A DNA stretch of 64,000 bases, taken from positions 115,384 to 179,383 of the forward strand of contig NZ_JAUASX010000010.1 of assembly GCF_030345715.1 (NCBI RefSeq), read 5' to 3'. The notes beneath the pieces were generated by a model, which saw nothing but the letters and a program-made list of their open reading frames with translations, did no database searches and had not been told where the DNA came from. The translations under genes were made by a program, and so were the position numbers. Shown here in pieces: positions 31,131 to 39,541 of the stretch (positions are counted from its first letter, which is position 1; the number at the start of each line of letters is the position of its first letter). This DNA is from Solimonas sp. SE-A11. Lineage in GTDB: Bacteria; Pseudomonadota; Gammaproteobacteria; Nevskiales; Nevskiaceae.

Positions 31131-34100
31131 TCGGCTTTCTCGGTCTCGGCTGGGTTGCTGGACGTCATTTCCACTGCCTGGTCGATATCCACGCTTACCA
31201 GGCGCGACACGCCCGGCTCCTGCATGGTCACGCCGTGCAGCTGCTTGGCCAGCTCCATGGTGATCTTGTTGTGGGTAATGATAATGAACTGAACGCCCTG
31301 CGACATCTCGCGGACGATCTCGCAGAAGCGGCCGACGTTGGCGTCGTCCAGCGGGGCGTCGACTTCGTCCATGAGGCAGAACGGCGCGGGGTTCAGCTGG
31401 AACAGCGCCAGCAGCAGGGCCACGGCGGTCATCGCCTTCTCGCCGCCCGATAGCAGCTGGATGGAGCTGTTGCGCTTGCCCGGCGGGCGGGCCATGACGC
31501 GCACGCCGGCATCGAGCAGGTCGTCGCCGGTCAGCTCCAGGTAGGCCTCGCCGCCACCGAACAGCTTGGGGAAGCGGTCGCGGAAGACGGTATCGACCTT
31601 GTCGAAGGTCTGCTTGAACAGCTCCTTGGTCTCGGCGTCCATCTTGCGGATCGCCTCTTCCAGGGTCTCCAGGGCGCCGTGAAGGTCGGCGTGCTGGTCG
31701 GCCAGGTACTGTGACCGTTGCTGTGCTTCTTCCAGTTCCTGGATGGCGGCCAGGTTGATGGCGCCCAGGCGGTCGATGCGGCGCAGGATGGACGCCAGCT
31801 TCTCCTCCCAGCCCTGCAGTTCGGCTTCCGCGGCCAGGCCGGCGAACAGCTCCTCGCGGTTGAAGCCGGTCTCGGTGAACTGCTCGTCCAGGCTCTCGCG
31901 GTGGGCGCGCAGGTTCTCGAACTCCAGCTTGGCCTGCTGCAGCTTCTCCAGCGCCTCGTCCTTGGCGCCTTCGGCGTTGCGCGAGACCTGGATGGTTTCG
32001 GTGAGCGACTTGTCCATCTGCTCGACCTGCAGGCGCACCTCGCGCAGCTTCTCGCGGGCGGCTTCCACCCCGGCGCGGGCGGCCTCCACACCCTCGACCT
32101 GTTCGGCCAGCGGCGCGTCCAGCTCGCCGGCGCGGGCTTCTTCCTCGGCCTTGCGCTCGATCAGGCGCTCGCGGTTCACGGCCAGGTCCTGGATGCTCTG
32201 CTCCAGGGCGGCGACCGACGAGGCCTGGCTGGCGATGCGCACCTGGATCTGGTTGCGCGCCGCCTGGGTCTGCTGCAGCACCACGCGGGCACGCTGCACC
32301 AGGTCACGCTTGCGCGCCAGGGTCTGCTGCATCTCGGCGCGCTGGTTGCGCAGCTGCTGCGCCACGTCCTCCAGCGACACCAGGCGGGTACGGGATTCCT
32401 CCAGCTCGGCGGTCTGCAGCTCACGCTGCTCGCGCAGCGCCTCCAACTCCTGCCCCAGCGCCGACTGCCGGCCCTGGGCCTGCTCCAGGCGCACCGCCTG
32501 GGCCTGGCGGAAGGCCATCTTCTGGGCCTGGCGGTTGCGCGACTGGTCGAACTTGCCGGACAGCTCGCGGCGCTCGGTCTCGAGCGTACGGATGCGCTGG
32601 TGCAGTTCGCCCAGGCGGGCCTCATGCTCCTGCACGGCGGCGGTCTGCTCCTCGACCTGGGCCTTGAGCTGCTTGAGCAGCTGACCGCGGGCGATGACGC
32701 CGCTGTTGCCCTCGCCCCGCTTGGGGTAGCGGATCCAGTTGCGGCCGCGCCAAACGCCATCCGGCGTGATGACCGACTCGGCCGGGCCGAGGGTCTGGGC
32801 CATGGCCTCGGCCTCGCCCGGGTTGTGGGCGACCTGCACGGTGGACAGCAGATCCAGCACGGCCTGCGGGCCGCTGACCTTGGCACCCAGGCCCACGCTG
32901 GCGCTGCCGCCGGCCTGGTTGAGCAGGGCGATGCCGGCCTTGGGCGCCTCGCCCATACCGCGCAGGCGCGCGGCGAAGTCCGGCAGCAGCGGCGCCTGCA
33001 GCAGGCCTTCCAGCACCTGCTCCACCGCCGATTCCCAGCCGCCTTCCACCTGCAGCGCACTGGCCAGGCGCGGGGCCTCGGTCAGCTGCTGCTGGCGCAG
33101 CCACTGGTTCAGCTCGGCGTCGTCCTGGCGCAGTGCGGCCTGCTGCAGCGTCTCCAGCGAGGCCACGCGGCCCCGGGCGCTCTGCAGGATCTGCCGCGAT
33201 TCGTGCAGGGCGTTCTCGGTCTGGGTACGGTCCTCGCGCAGCGTCTGCAGGTCGGTGTCGAGAGTCTGCAGGCGCTCCTGCGCCACCTCGATCTCCTCGC
33301 CCAGCAGGCGCAGCTCGTTGTCGGCATCGGCCAGGCTGGCCTGGATCGGCCCGAGGTTGATGGCGCCGTGCTCGGCCTCCAGCCGCTTGTAGCGCTCGTC
33401 GGCCTGGAAGCGCGCGCGCTCCAGCTGCTGCACGCGCACGCGCTCCGCCTCGGTCTGCATCAGCGGCGTTTCAGCGTCCTGGGCAAAGCTGTCCCAGCGC
33501 TTCTGCTCGGCGTTGGCGTCGTCGTCGGACTCGATCAGGTCGGACTGCGCCTGCTCTTCCTGCGCGACGGCCTGCTGGGCCTGGTCTTCCAGCTCGGCGG
33601 TCTGGCGCGCGGAGTCCTGGAGGCGCTGCTGCTCGCGCTGCTGGCGCTGCTCCAGCTCCGCCACCTGGCGGGCCAGCTGCTCCAGCTCGCGCATCTTCAT
33701 CTGCTGCAGCTGGCGCGCGTGGTTCAGGCTCTGCTCCTGGCGCGCGAGACCGGCCTCGGCCTCGTAGACCTGGCTCTGCTCGTCACCCAGCTTCTGCGCC
33801 AGCACGCGCTGCTCGATCTCGGCGGCGATGCGGGCGTCGGACAGCTCGCTGACGCGCAGGCGTGCGGCCTCCAGGGCCTGTTCCAGCTCGCCGATGGCGG
33901 CCTCGTGGCCGGCCGACTGCTGCTGCAGCGTGCGGATGCGCAGGGCCAGGATCTCGGCGCGCAGCTGGCGCTCGCCGCCCTTGAACTCCTTGTACTTCTC
34001 GGCGTTGGCCGCCTGCTTGCCCAGCACTTCCAGGCGCTGCGTGATCTCCGAGCGCAGGTCGTTGAGGCGCGCCAGGTTCTCGCGCGTGCCGCGGATGCGC

Positions 34101-34648
34101 GACTCGGTTTCCTTGCGGCGGTCCTTGTACTTGGAGATGCCGGCGGCTTCCTCCAGCCACTGGCGCAGTTCCTCGGGCTTGGCGGTGATCATGGTCGAGA
34201 CCATGCCCTGCTCAATGATGGCGTACTGGTTCTTGCCGCCGAGGCCGGTACCCAGGAACAGGTCGGTGACGTCGCGCTTGAGGCACTTGCGGCCGTTGAG
34301 GAAGTACTGCGAGCTGCCGTCGCGGGTCAATTCGCGGCGCACCGAGATTTCGGAGTAGGCGGCGTAGGGGCCGGCGACCTGGCCGTCGGAGTTGTCGAAC
34401 ACCAGCTCCACCATGGCGCGGCCCACGGGCTTGCGCGACTTGGAGCCGTTGAAGATCACGTCCTCGGAGTCGGCGCCACGCAGGTTCTTCATGCTGGTCT
34501 CGCCCAACACCCAGCGCACCGCGTCGATGATGTTGGACTTGCCGCAGCCATTGGGGCCGACGACACCGGTCAGGTTCGTCGGCAGGGGCAGGCTCGACGG
34601 ATCGACAAAGGATTTGAACCCGGCGAGTTTGATGCCAGAAAGTCGCAT
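31127..34648 (-). CDS. smc: Chromosome segregation ATPase SMC
   Basis: 1173 residues. Walker A in VGPNGCGKSNIIDAVRWVLG near residue 33, two long coiled-coil arms rich in Gln/Glu/Arg, a hinge around SVGLGAKVSGPQAVLDLL, the ABC signature IQLLSGGEKAMTAVALL, Walker B CLMDEVDAPLDD and the D-loop. ATPase of condensin with ScpA/ScpB encoded at 21.6-23.4 kb. Presence of SMC-ScpAB rather than MukBEF excludes enterics and Vibrio-type relatives. Confidence 0.97.
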   Translation of the reverse strand: MRLSGIKLAGFKSFVDPSSLPLPTNLTGVVGPNGCGKSNIIDAVRWVLGETSMKNLRGADSEDVIFNGSKSRKPVGRAMVELVFDNSDGQVAGPYAAYSEISVRRELTRDGSSQYFLNGRKCLKRDVTDLFLGTGLGGKNQYAIIEQGMVSTMITAKPEELRQWLEEAAGISKYKDRRKETESRIRGTRENLARLNDLRSEITQRLEVLGKQAANAEKYKEFKGGERQLRAEILALRIRTLQQQSAGHEAAIGELEQALEAARLRVSELSDARIAAEIEQRVLAQKLGDEQSQVYEAEAGLARQEQSLNHARQLQQMKMRELEQLARQVAELEQRQQREQQRLQDSARQTAELEDQAQQAVAQEEQAQSDLIESDDDANAEQKRWDSFAQDAETPLMQTEAERVRVQQLERARFQADERYKRLEAEHGAINLGPIQASLADADNELRLLGEEIEVAQERLQTLDTDLQTLREDRTQTENALHESRQILQSARGRVASLETLQQAALRQDDAELNQWLRQQQLTEAPRLASALQVEGGWESAVEQVLEGLLQAPLLPDFAARLRGMGEAPKAGIALLNQAGGSASVGLGAKVSGPQAVLDLLSTVQVAHNPGEAEAMAQTLGPAESVITPDGVWRGRNWIRYPKRGEGNSGVIARGQLLKQLKAQVEEQTAAVQEHEARLGELHQRIRTLETERRELSGKFDQSRNRQAQKMAFRQAQAVRLEQAQGRQSALGQELEALREQRELQTAELEESRTRLVSLEDVAQQLRNQRAEMQQTLARKRDLVQRARVVLQQTQAARNQIQVRIASQASSVAALEQSIQDLAVNRERLIERKAEEEARAGELDAPLAEQVEGVEAARAGVEAAREKLREVRLQVEQMDKSLTETIQVSRNAEGAKDEALEKLQQAKLEFENLRAHRESLDEQFTETGFNREELFAGLAAEAELQGWEEKLASILRRIDRLGAINLAAIQELEEAQQRSQYLADQHADLHGALETLEEAIRKMDAETKELFKQTFDKVDTVFRDRFPKLFGGGEAYLELTGDDLLDAGVRVMARPPGKRNSSIQLLSGGEKAMTAVALLLALFQLNPAPFCLMDEVDAPLDDANVGRFCEIVREMSQGVQFIIITHNKITMELAKQLHGVTMQEPGVSRLVSVDIDQAVEMTSSNPAETEKAE

Positions 34649-34711
34649 GGAATGATCGGGCCGGCCCTCTGGGGGCCTTTTCTAGTGGGTGATGAAGTAA
34701 GCCCCTAGTGT

Positions 34712-34806
34712 AAATTATTGATCCGGCGCCATACAGGAAAATACCCGCCCTGGCTTGCCCGCCCACATCCCTGGATTGAGTCCTGGGAGCGCCAGATCAA
34801 TAATTT
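34712..34806. repeat. 95-bp inverted-repeat element between smc and queF (MITE-like)
   Basis: Perfect 12-bp termini AAATTATTGATC (34712-34723) and GATCAATAATTT (34795-34806), extended by CGGCGC / GCGCCA with one mismatch. The AT-rich arms contrast with their GC-rich surroundings. No coding potential inside. Could be a miniature transposable element or a divergent-promoter structure. Confidence 0.5.
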
Positions 34807-34820
34807 CCCCCGTTTGTTTG

Positions 34821-34844
34821 GGCTGGACCGCAAGCGATCCAGCC
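34821..34844 (+). promoter_or_regulatory. Hairpin in the queF leader
   Basis: GGCTGGA-C-CGC-AA-GCG-A-TCCAGCC: 7 + 3 paired bases, 27 bp before the queF ATG. It could form in the leader RNA. It does not show the A-rich tail and short P1 of a preQ1 riboswitch, so I do not call one. Confidence 0.35.
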
Positions 34845-34871
34845 AAAAGACCTTCCAACCTATTGAAAAAC

Positions 34872-35294
34872 ATGGCAAGCCTGCCCAGCAAGACCCTTGA
34901 GACCTTCCCAAACCCGGCCCCGCAGCGCGATTTCACCATCCGCATGCGCATCCCGGAGTTCACCTGCCTCTGCCCCAAGACCGGTCAGCCGGACTTTGGC
35001 ACCCTGTACCTGGAGTACGTAGCGGACAAGGCCTGCGTGGAACTCAAGGCCCTGAAGATGTACATCTGGAGCTTCCGTGACGAGGGCTGCTTCCACGAGG
35101 CCGTCACCAACCAGATCCTGGACGACCTGGTGAAGGCCACCAAGCCCCGCTACATGCGCCTGACGGCGGTATTCAACGTCCGCGGCGGCATCTACACCCA
35201 CGTCACCGCCGAGCACCGCAAGAAGGGCTGGAACGGCACGCTGCCCCCGTCGGCCTGGCACGTGGACCCCACCGGCGCCGGCCAGACGCCCTGA
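34872..35294 (+). CDS. queF: NADPH-dependent 7-cyano-7-deazaguanine reductase, short form
   Basis: 140 residues. Reduces preQ0 to preQ1 in queuosine synthesis. The catalytic Cys lies in the motif [14 protein letters not shown], and the QueF signature [18 protein letters not shown] with [10 protein letters not shown] is intact. The unimodular (short) type is expected at this length. The ATG at 34872 is chosen by homology; the frame is open further upstream but without similarity. Divergent from smc. Confidence 0.95.
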   Translation: MASLPSKTLETFPNPAPQRDFTIRMRIPEFTCLCPKTGQPDFGTLYLEYVADKACVELKALKMYIWSFRDEGCFHEAVTNQILDDLVKATKPRYMRLTAVFNVRGGIYTHVTAEHRKKGWNGTLPPSAWHVDPTGAGQTP

Positions 35295-35297
35295 GAC

Positions 35298-35717
35298 ATG
35301 CGGCGGACTGCCCTCGCCCTCTGCCTGCTGCTGGCCCCGGCCCTGGCCGGAGCCCAGGCCTACCGCTGGGTCGACGCCCAGGGCCAGGTCCATTACAGCC
35401 AGACTCCGCCGGCCCAGGGACAGTACGGGCAGGTGGCCCCGCCACCACCCTCGCCCGGCGCCAGCCCGCACCTCGAGGCGATGGAAGCGGTCGGACAGAG
35501 CCCCACCGACAAGGCCCGAGAGCAGCGGCAGGCGGCTTCAGCCGAGCGGCAACGGCAGCAACGCTGCGAGCAGGCCCGGCGGCAGAGTGCCCACATGCAG
35601 GGCACCGGCGTCTATTACTCCGCGGACCAGAAGGGTGATCGCAGCTATCTCAGCCCCCAGCAGATCGACCAGCGGCGCGCCGAGGCCCGCGCGGCCGTGC
35701 AGGAACACTGCGACTAG
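35298..35717 (+). CDS. DUF4124-domain secreted protein
   Basis: 139 residues: signal peptide LALCLLLAPALAGAQ followed by AYRWVDAQGQVHYSQTPP, the DUF4124 motif, then a Gln/Arg-rich helical region and C-terminal YSADQKGDRSYLSPQQID with two cysteines (RCEQ, EHCD) that could pair. These small periplasmic proteins have no known function. Starts 3 bp after queF, so likely cotranscribed. Confidence 0.8.
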   Translation: MRRTALALCLLLAPALAGAQAYRWVDAQGQVHYSQTPPAQGQYGQVAPPPPSPGASPHLEAMEAVGQSPTDKAREQRQAASAERQRQQRCEQARRQSAHMQGTGVYYSADQKGDRSYLSPQQIDQRRAEARAAVQEHCD

Positions 35718-35718
35718 G

Positions 35719-35765
35719 GCCTGCCATCCATTCCCCGTCGCCTCGACGGGGAATGGATGGCAGGC
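35719..35765. terminator. Perfect 22-bp inverted repeat with 3-nt loop
   Basis: Arms GCCTGCCATCCATTCCCC(GTCG) and its exact complement, loop CCT, starting 1 bp after the DUF4124 stop codon. Such a long perfect stem is unusual. No U-tract follows (GCTGGCC), so a classic intrinsic terminator is not shown; it may stabilise the 3' end or be a mobile palindrome. Confidence 0.55.
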
Positions 35766-35836
35766 GCTGGCCAGACAGCCACCGTTCATTTTGCATGCCC
35801 ACAATCCGGACACTGAACACCTGAAGGGGAATGATG

Positions 35837-36088
35837 ATGGGCATCCTGTCGTGGATCGTGCTGGGCCTGATCGCGGGCGTGCTGGCCAAGTGGCTGCTGC
35901 CGGGCAAGGACCCGGGCGGCTTCATCATCACGATCCTGCTGGGCGTCGGCGGTGCCTTCGTCGGCGGCTGGGTCGGGACGCAGCTGGGTATCACCAGCTT
36001 CAACGGCTTCACCGTGCAGGGCATCCTGGTGGCGACCCTGGGCGCGGTGCTGTTGCTGGTGATCTACCGGCTGCTGCGCAAGGCCTGA
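35837..36088 (+). CDS. GlsB/YeaQ/YmgE-family membrane protein
   Basis: 83 residues, three membrane segments: ILSWIVLGLIAGVLAKWL, IITILLGVGGAFVGGWVG and GILVATLGAVLLLVIYRLL, with the motif LPGKDPGGF. Family members are called transglycosylase-associated or general stress membrane proteins; no activity is proven. Three consecutive ATGs exist; I prefer the third because AAGGGG sits 7 bp upstream. Convergent with the FGGY kinase gene 3 bp away. Confidence 0.88.
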   Translation: MGILSWIVLGLIAGVLAKWLLPGKDPGGFIITILLGVGGAFVGGWVGTQLGITSFNGFTVQGILVATLGAVLLLVIYRLLRKA

Positions 36089-36091
36089 GCC

Positions 36092-37651
36092 TCAGGCCGG
36101 ATACCCCGTGATCTGCCGAATCTTCCGGTACAGCGGCCGCAGCCGCGGATACATGCCGCGGTAGATCTCGCGATACAGCGCGTCATAGGTCTTCACCACC
36201 TCCGGTCGCGGCTCGAAGCGGCGGCCGATGCGCGCCATCGCCGCCACGGCGGTCGCGAAGTCTCGATGCAGGCCCAGGCCCACGGCGCAGCTGATCGCCG
36301 CGCCCAGCGCGGAGGTCTCGTAGTGCTCCGGCCGCTCGGCCGGCAGGTTGAAGACATCCGCCGTGATCTGCAGCGCTTCGTCGGACTGCGAGCCGCCGCC
36401 GGCCACGCGCAGCAGGCGCAGCGGACGGCCGGTGCGGCGCTCGATCTGCTCGCGGCCGGCACGCAGGCCGTAGACCAGGCCTTCCAGGATCGCGCGGTAG
36501 ACATGGGCGCGGGTGTGCACGTCGCCGAACCCGATGATGGCGCCCTTGGCCTCCGGGCCTGGCTCACGCACGCCCGGGGTCCAGTAGGGCTGCAGCATCA
36601 GGCCCATGGAGCCCGGCGGCACGTTCTTCACCAGTTCGTCGAACAGCGACTCGACCGCGACGCCGCATTCCTTTGCCAGTGACTCTTCGCGCATGCCGAA
36701 CTCGCGCCGGAACCAGCTCACCATCCAGAAGCCGCGGAAGATCTGGATCTCGGTGTTGTAGGCCTGCGGCAAGCCCGCCGGCCAGGGCGGCAGCATGCGC
36801 TGCACTTCGATGTAGCGGGACTGCGTGGTGTTGATGGTGGCGGTGGTGCCGAAGGACAGTTGGCCGACATCGGGCTCCAGCACGCCGCAGCCCAGCACCT
36901 CGCAGGCCTTGTCGGCGGCGGCGGCGATCACCGGCGTGCCCGAGGGCAGGCCCAGCTCCGCGGCGGCGGCGGCCGACAGCCGGCCCATCGGCGCGCTCGG
37001 CGGCACCAGGCGCGGCAACTGCTCTGGCCGGACGGCCAGGGCCTTCCACTTGAAGTCACTCGGGCCGGCCCAGTCCAGGCGCTTGTAGTCGAAGGGGATG
37101 AAGCCGACCTGCGAGCCGACGGAGTCGAGGTACTCACCGGTCAGCCGATAGCCGAGCCAGCCGGACAGCAGCAGGAATTTCGCCGTGTCGCGCCACAACT
37201 GCGGCTCGTGCTGCGCCAGCCAGTTGGCCTCGGCCTGGCGCTGCAGGTGGCCGATCAGATCGGTGACGCCGGCCAGTCCGAACAGCGTGTTCCACAGCGG
37301 ACCCATCGGCGGCGGCTGGTCGCAGCGGCGCTGGTCCAGCCACAGGATAGCGGGTCGCAGCGGCTTGCCGGCAGCATCCAGGCAGACCACCGTGGCGCGC
37401 TGCGTGGTCAGCGAGATGCCGCTGATCTGCTCGGGCCTGACGGTGCCCTGCTCCCAGAGCCGGCGGCAGCAGGCGGCGACGCCCTGCCAGTAGAGCTCCG
37501 GGTCCTGCTCGGCCCAGCCGGGCTGCGGCGAATGGTAGGTGGGCTCGAACACCTGCTGCGCCTTGGCCAGCAGGCGGCCCTGGGCGTCGAACACGATGGC
37601 GCGAGCGCTCTGCGTGCCAACATCGATGGACAGCAGGCGAGCGTCGTTCAT
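36092..37651 (-). CDS. FGGY-family carbohydrate kinase
   Basis: 519 residues. Phosphate-1 motif LLSIDVGTQSARAIVFD, the substrate/catalytic region ILWLDQRR, the second-domain QLSFGTTATINTT and the C-terminal VAGGGSQSDEALQITADV signature are intact. Hydroxylated three- to seven-carbon substrates are typical. Co-occurrence with a GlpD-like dehydrogenase suggests glycerol or a glycerol-like substrate, but sequence differs from GlpK, so only the family is certain. Last gene of a five-gene unit; overlaps the dehydrogenase by 4 bp. Confidence 0.85.
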   Translation of the reverse strand: MNDARLLSIDVGTQSARAIVFDAQGRLLAKAQQVFEPTYHSPQPGWAEQDPELYWQGVAACCRRLWEQGTVRPEQISGISLTTQRATVVCLDAAGKPLRPAILWLDQRRCDQPPPMGPLWNTLFGLAGVTDLIGHLQRQAEANWLAQHEPQLWRDTAKFLLLSGWLGYRLTGEYLDSVGSQVGFIPFDYKRLDWAGPSDFKWKALAVRPEQLPRLVPPSAPMGRLSAAAAAELGLPSGTPVIAAAADKACEVLGCGVLEPDVGQLSFGTTATINTTQSRYIEVQRMLPPWPAGLPQAYNTEIQIFRGFWMVSWFRREFGMREESLAKECGVAVESLFDELVKNVPPGSMGLMLQPYWTPGVREPGPEAKGAIIGFGDVHTRAHVYRAILEGLVYGLRAGREQIERRTGRPLRLLRVAGGGSQSDEALQITADVFNLPAERPEHYETSALGAAISCAVGLGLHRDFATAVAAMARIGRRFEPRPEVVKTYDALYREIYRGMYPRLRPLYRKIRQITGYPA

Positions 37652-39165
37652 CGCGGGGCGTGCTGCGCCTGCCAGTGTTCCAGCCAGGCCGCACGCTCCG
37701 ACTGCCAGCGTGGCTCGTCCCAGCCCAGTTCCTCGCGGCAGACGGCGCCGATGCGCTCCAGCAGGGCCTCGCCGCCACGCGGCAGCAGCAGACCCAGTCG
37801 GGTACGGCGCAGCAGCAGGTCGTCGAGGTGTCGGACCCGCTCGGCACGCGCGGCCCAGCGCAGCTCGGCCCAGGTGAAGGGCGTGCCGCCAATACCCTGC
37901 ATGGCCTCGCGCGGGAATTCGCGGGCGATACGCGCAACCACGGCGGCGCCCAGGCGCCCCTTAAGGCGCTGACTGCCGCCGCCGGCCGGCGCGGGGAACA
38001 CCGGGGCATCCTGCGCAGGCGCGAGCTTCGGCAGCTGCCTGGCCGCCTCGACCAGGGCTTGGCGCGCGGTGACGCGGAAGGTGGTGAGCTTGCCGCCGGT
38101 GATGCCGACCAGGCCCGGGCTGCTCCACAGCGCGGACTCGCGCGAGGCCGCGGAGGGATCGCCGTCGCCGCTGGCGACCACCGGGCGCACGCCGGCGTAG
38201 ACCGAGATGGCATCGTTTGCCTTCAGGCCCAGCGTGGGGAATTGCGCGTCCAGCGCCTCGATGAGGTAGGCAGACTCGGCCGTGCTCATGCCGGGGCGGT
38301 CCAGCGCGCCTTCGTGGTCCAGGTCGGTGGTGCCGAGCAGCACCGCGCCCTCCCAGGGATAGGCGAAGACCGGCCGGCGATCGCGCGGATGCAGCCAGGA
38401 CACGGCGCGGGCCAGCGGCAGCCTGGCGGCCGGAAACACGAAATGGCTGCCGCGCAGCGGCCGCAGCAGCGGAGCACCCGCCGGCGCGCCCGGCAGCCCC
38501 CCGGCCCAGCAGCCGGCGGCGTTGATCACCATGCCGGCGTCGATGTCACGCTCCGCGCCGGTCTCGACATCGCGCAGTCGCAGGCCGCACACGCGGCCGC
38601 CGTCCTGGCGCAGTTCGGCGCGGGTGTAGTTCAGGGCGGTGCCGCCGGCGGCACTGCCTTCGAGAATCTGGCGCAGCACCAGGCGCGTGTCGTCGGTGCG
38701 CGCGTCCTCGTAGGCCATCGCGCCCAGCAGGTTCTCGCGGCGCAGGCCCGGCTCCAGCCGCAGCAGTTCGTCACGCGGCACCCAACGCGACGCCCGGCGG
38801 CCCGCCATGAGGTCATAGACCGCCAGGCCCGCGCGCATGACGCCGCGCCCCGGCTTGGCTCCCCGATAGAGTGGCATCAGGAAGGGCTGCGTCTCCACCA
38901 GTCCCGGCGCATCGGCCAGCAGGCGCTGGCGCTCGCGCACGGATTCCAGTGTCAGCCGCCACTGTCCTTCCTTCAGGTAGCGCAGGCCACCATGCACCAG
39001 CTTGGAGGACCAGGCGGAGGTCCCGGACGCAAAGTCTCCCTGCTCCACCAGCAGCACGCGAGCGCCGGTGCGCAGTGCCTCGGCGAAGATGCCGGCACCG
39101 GTGATGCCGCCGCCGACGATCGCCAGATCGAAGGACGGCGCGAGGGATTCAATGCCTGGCGTCAC
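37648..39165 (-). CDS. FAD-dependent glycerol-3-phosphate dehydrogenase-like oxidoreductase
   Basis: 505 residues from a GTG. FAD motif DLAIVGGGITGAGIFAEAL, GlpD signature SSKLVHGGLRYLKEG, MINAAGCWAG, LLGTTDLDHEG and GITGGKLTTFRVTA, plus the C-terminal helical DAO_C region. GlpD oxidises sn-glycerol-3-phosphate to DHAP and feeds electrons to quinone. The family call is firm; the exact substrate is inferred. It overlaps the small ABM-like gene by 17 bp and the kinase by 4 bp. Confidence 0.88.
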   Translation of the reverse strand: MTPGIESLAPSFDLAIVGGGITGAGIFAEALRTGARVLLVEQGDFASGTSAWSSKLVHGGLRYLKEGQWRLTLESVRERQRLLADAPGLVETQPFLMPLYRGAKPGRGVMRAGLAVYDLMAGRRASRWVPRDELLRLEPGLRRENLLGAMAYEDARTDDTRLVLRQILEGSAAGGTALNYTRAELRQDGGRVCGLRLRDVETGAERDIDAGMVINAAGCWAGGLPGAPAGAPLLRPLRGSHFVFPAARLPLARAVSWLHPRDRRPVFAYPWEGAVLLGTTDLDHEGALDRPGMSTAESAYLIEALDAQFPTLGLKANDAISVYAGVRPVVASGDGDPSAASRESALWSSPGLVGITGGKLTTFRVTARQALVEAARQLPKLAPAQDAPVFPAPAGGGSQRLKGRLGAAVVARIAREFPREAMQGIGGTPFTWAELRWAARAERVRHLDDLLLRRTRLGLLLPRGGEALLERIGAVCREELGWDEPRWQSERAAWLEHWQAQHAPR

Positions 39166-39541
39166 GCGGCAGGTCCAGCTGCGTCTGCTCGGGGACGAGC
39201 CGGTCGGAGACCGTGCTCAGGAACATGGGCGACCAGGCTTCCTCGACCGTTTCGAGCAGGCGCATCGAGAGCCTGTCGCCCTCGTCCGGCTCGGCGACCG
39301 CGACCGGTGCGTCGCCCTCTTTCTGCACGGTGCAGGACTTCTCCCAGGCCCGCTGGTCGGGCCACTGCGTGTAGGCCACGAAGGTGCCGTTGTCAGTGCG
39401 GTGCAGGCGCGCACCCAGGGCACCGTAGCGCTGCTCCATCCAAGCGGTGAGGTCCTCCCAGGCGGCGCGGAACTCGGCCCCCATGCCGGCCTTGATGCGC
39501 CACTGATAGACCACGGCGAAGCCGGTGCGCGAGAGTTTCAT
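39149..39541 (-). CDS. Small antibiotic-biosynthesis-monooxygenase-like protein
   Basis: 130 residues. The core FAVVYQWRIKAGMGAEFRAAW ... TAWMEQRYGALGARLHRTDN ... FVAYTQWPDQRAWEK has the beta-alpha-beta pattern of dimeric alpha-beta barrel (ABM) proteins, commonly quinol or small-molecule oxygenases or chaperone-like dimers. No catalytic assignment possible. It is wedged by overlapping codons (ATGA) between the AGPS-like gene and the GlpD-like gene, implying a role in that pathway. Confidence 0.65.
   Translation of the reverse strand: MKLSRTGFAVVYQWRIKAGMGAEFRAAWEDLTAWMEQRYGALGARLHRTDNGTFVAYTQWPDQRAWEKSCTVQKEGDAPVAVAEPDEGDRLSMRLLETVEEAWSPMFLSTVSDRLVPEQTQLDLPRDARH

Noticed and set aside
34700..34871. 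preQ1 riboswitch before queF
   Set aside because: Hairpins exist but the short P1-L3 A-rich pseudoknot layout is not visible; the structure fits a repeat element better.
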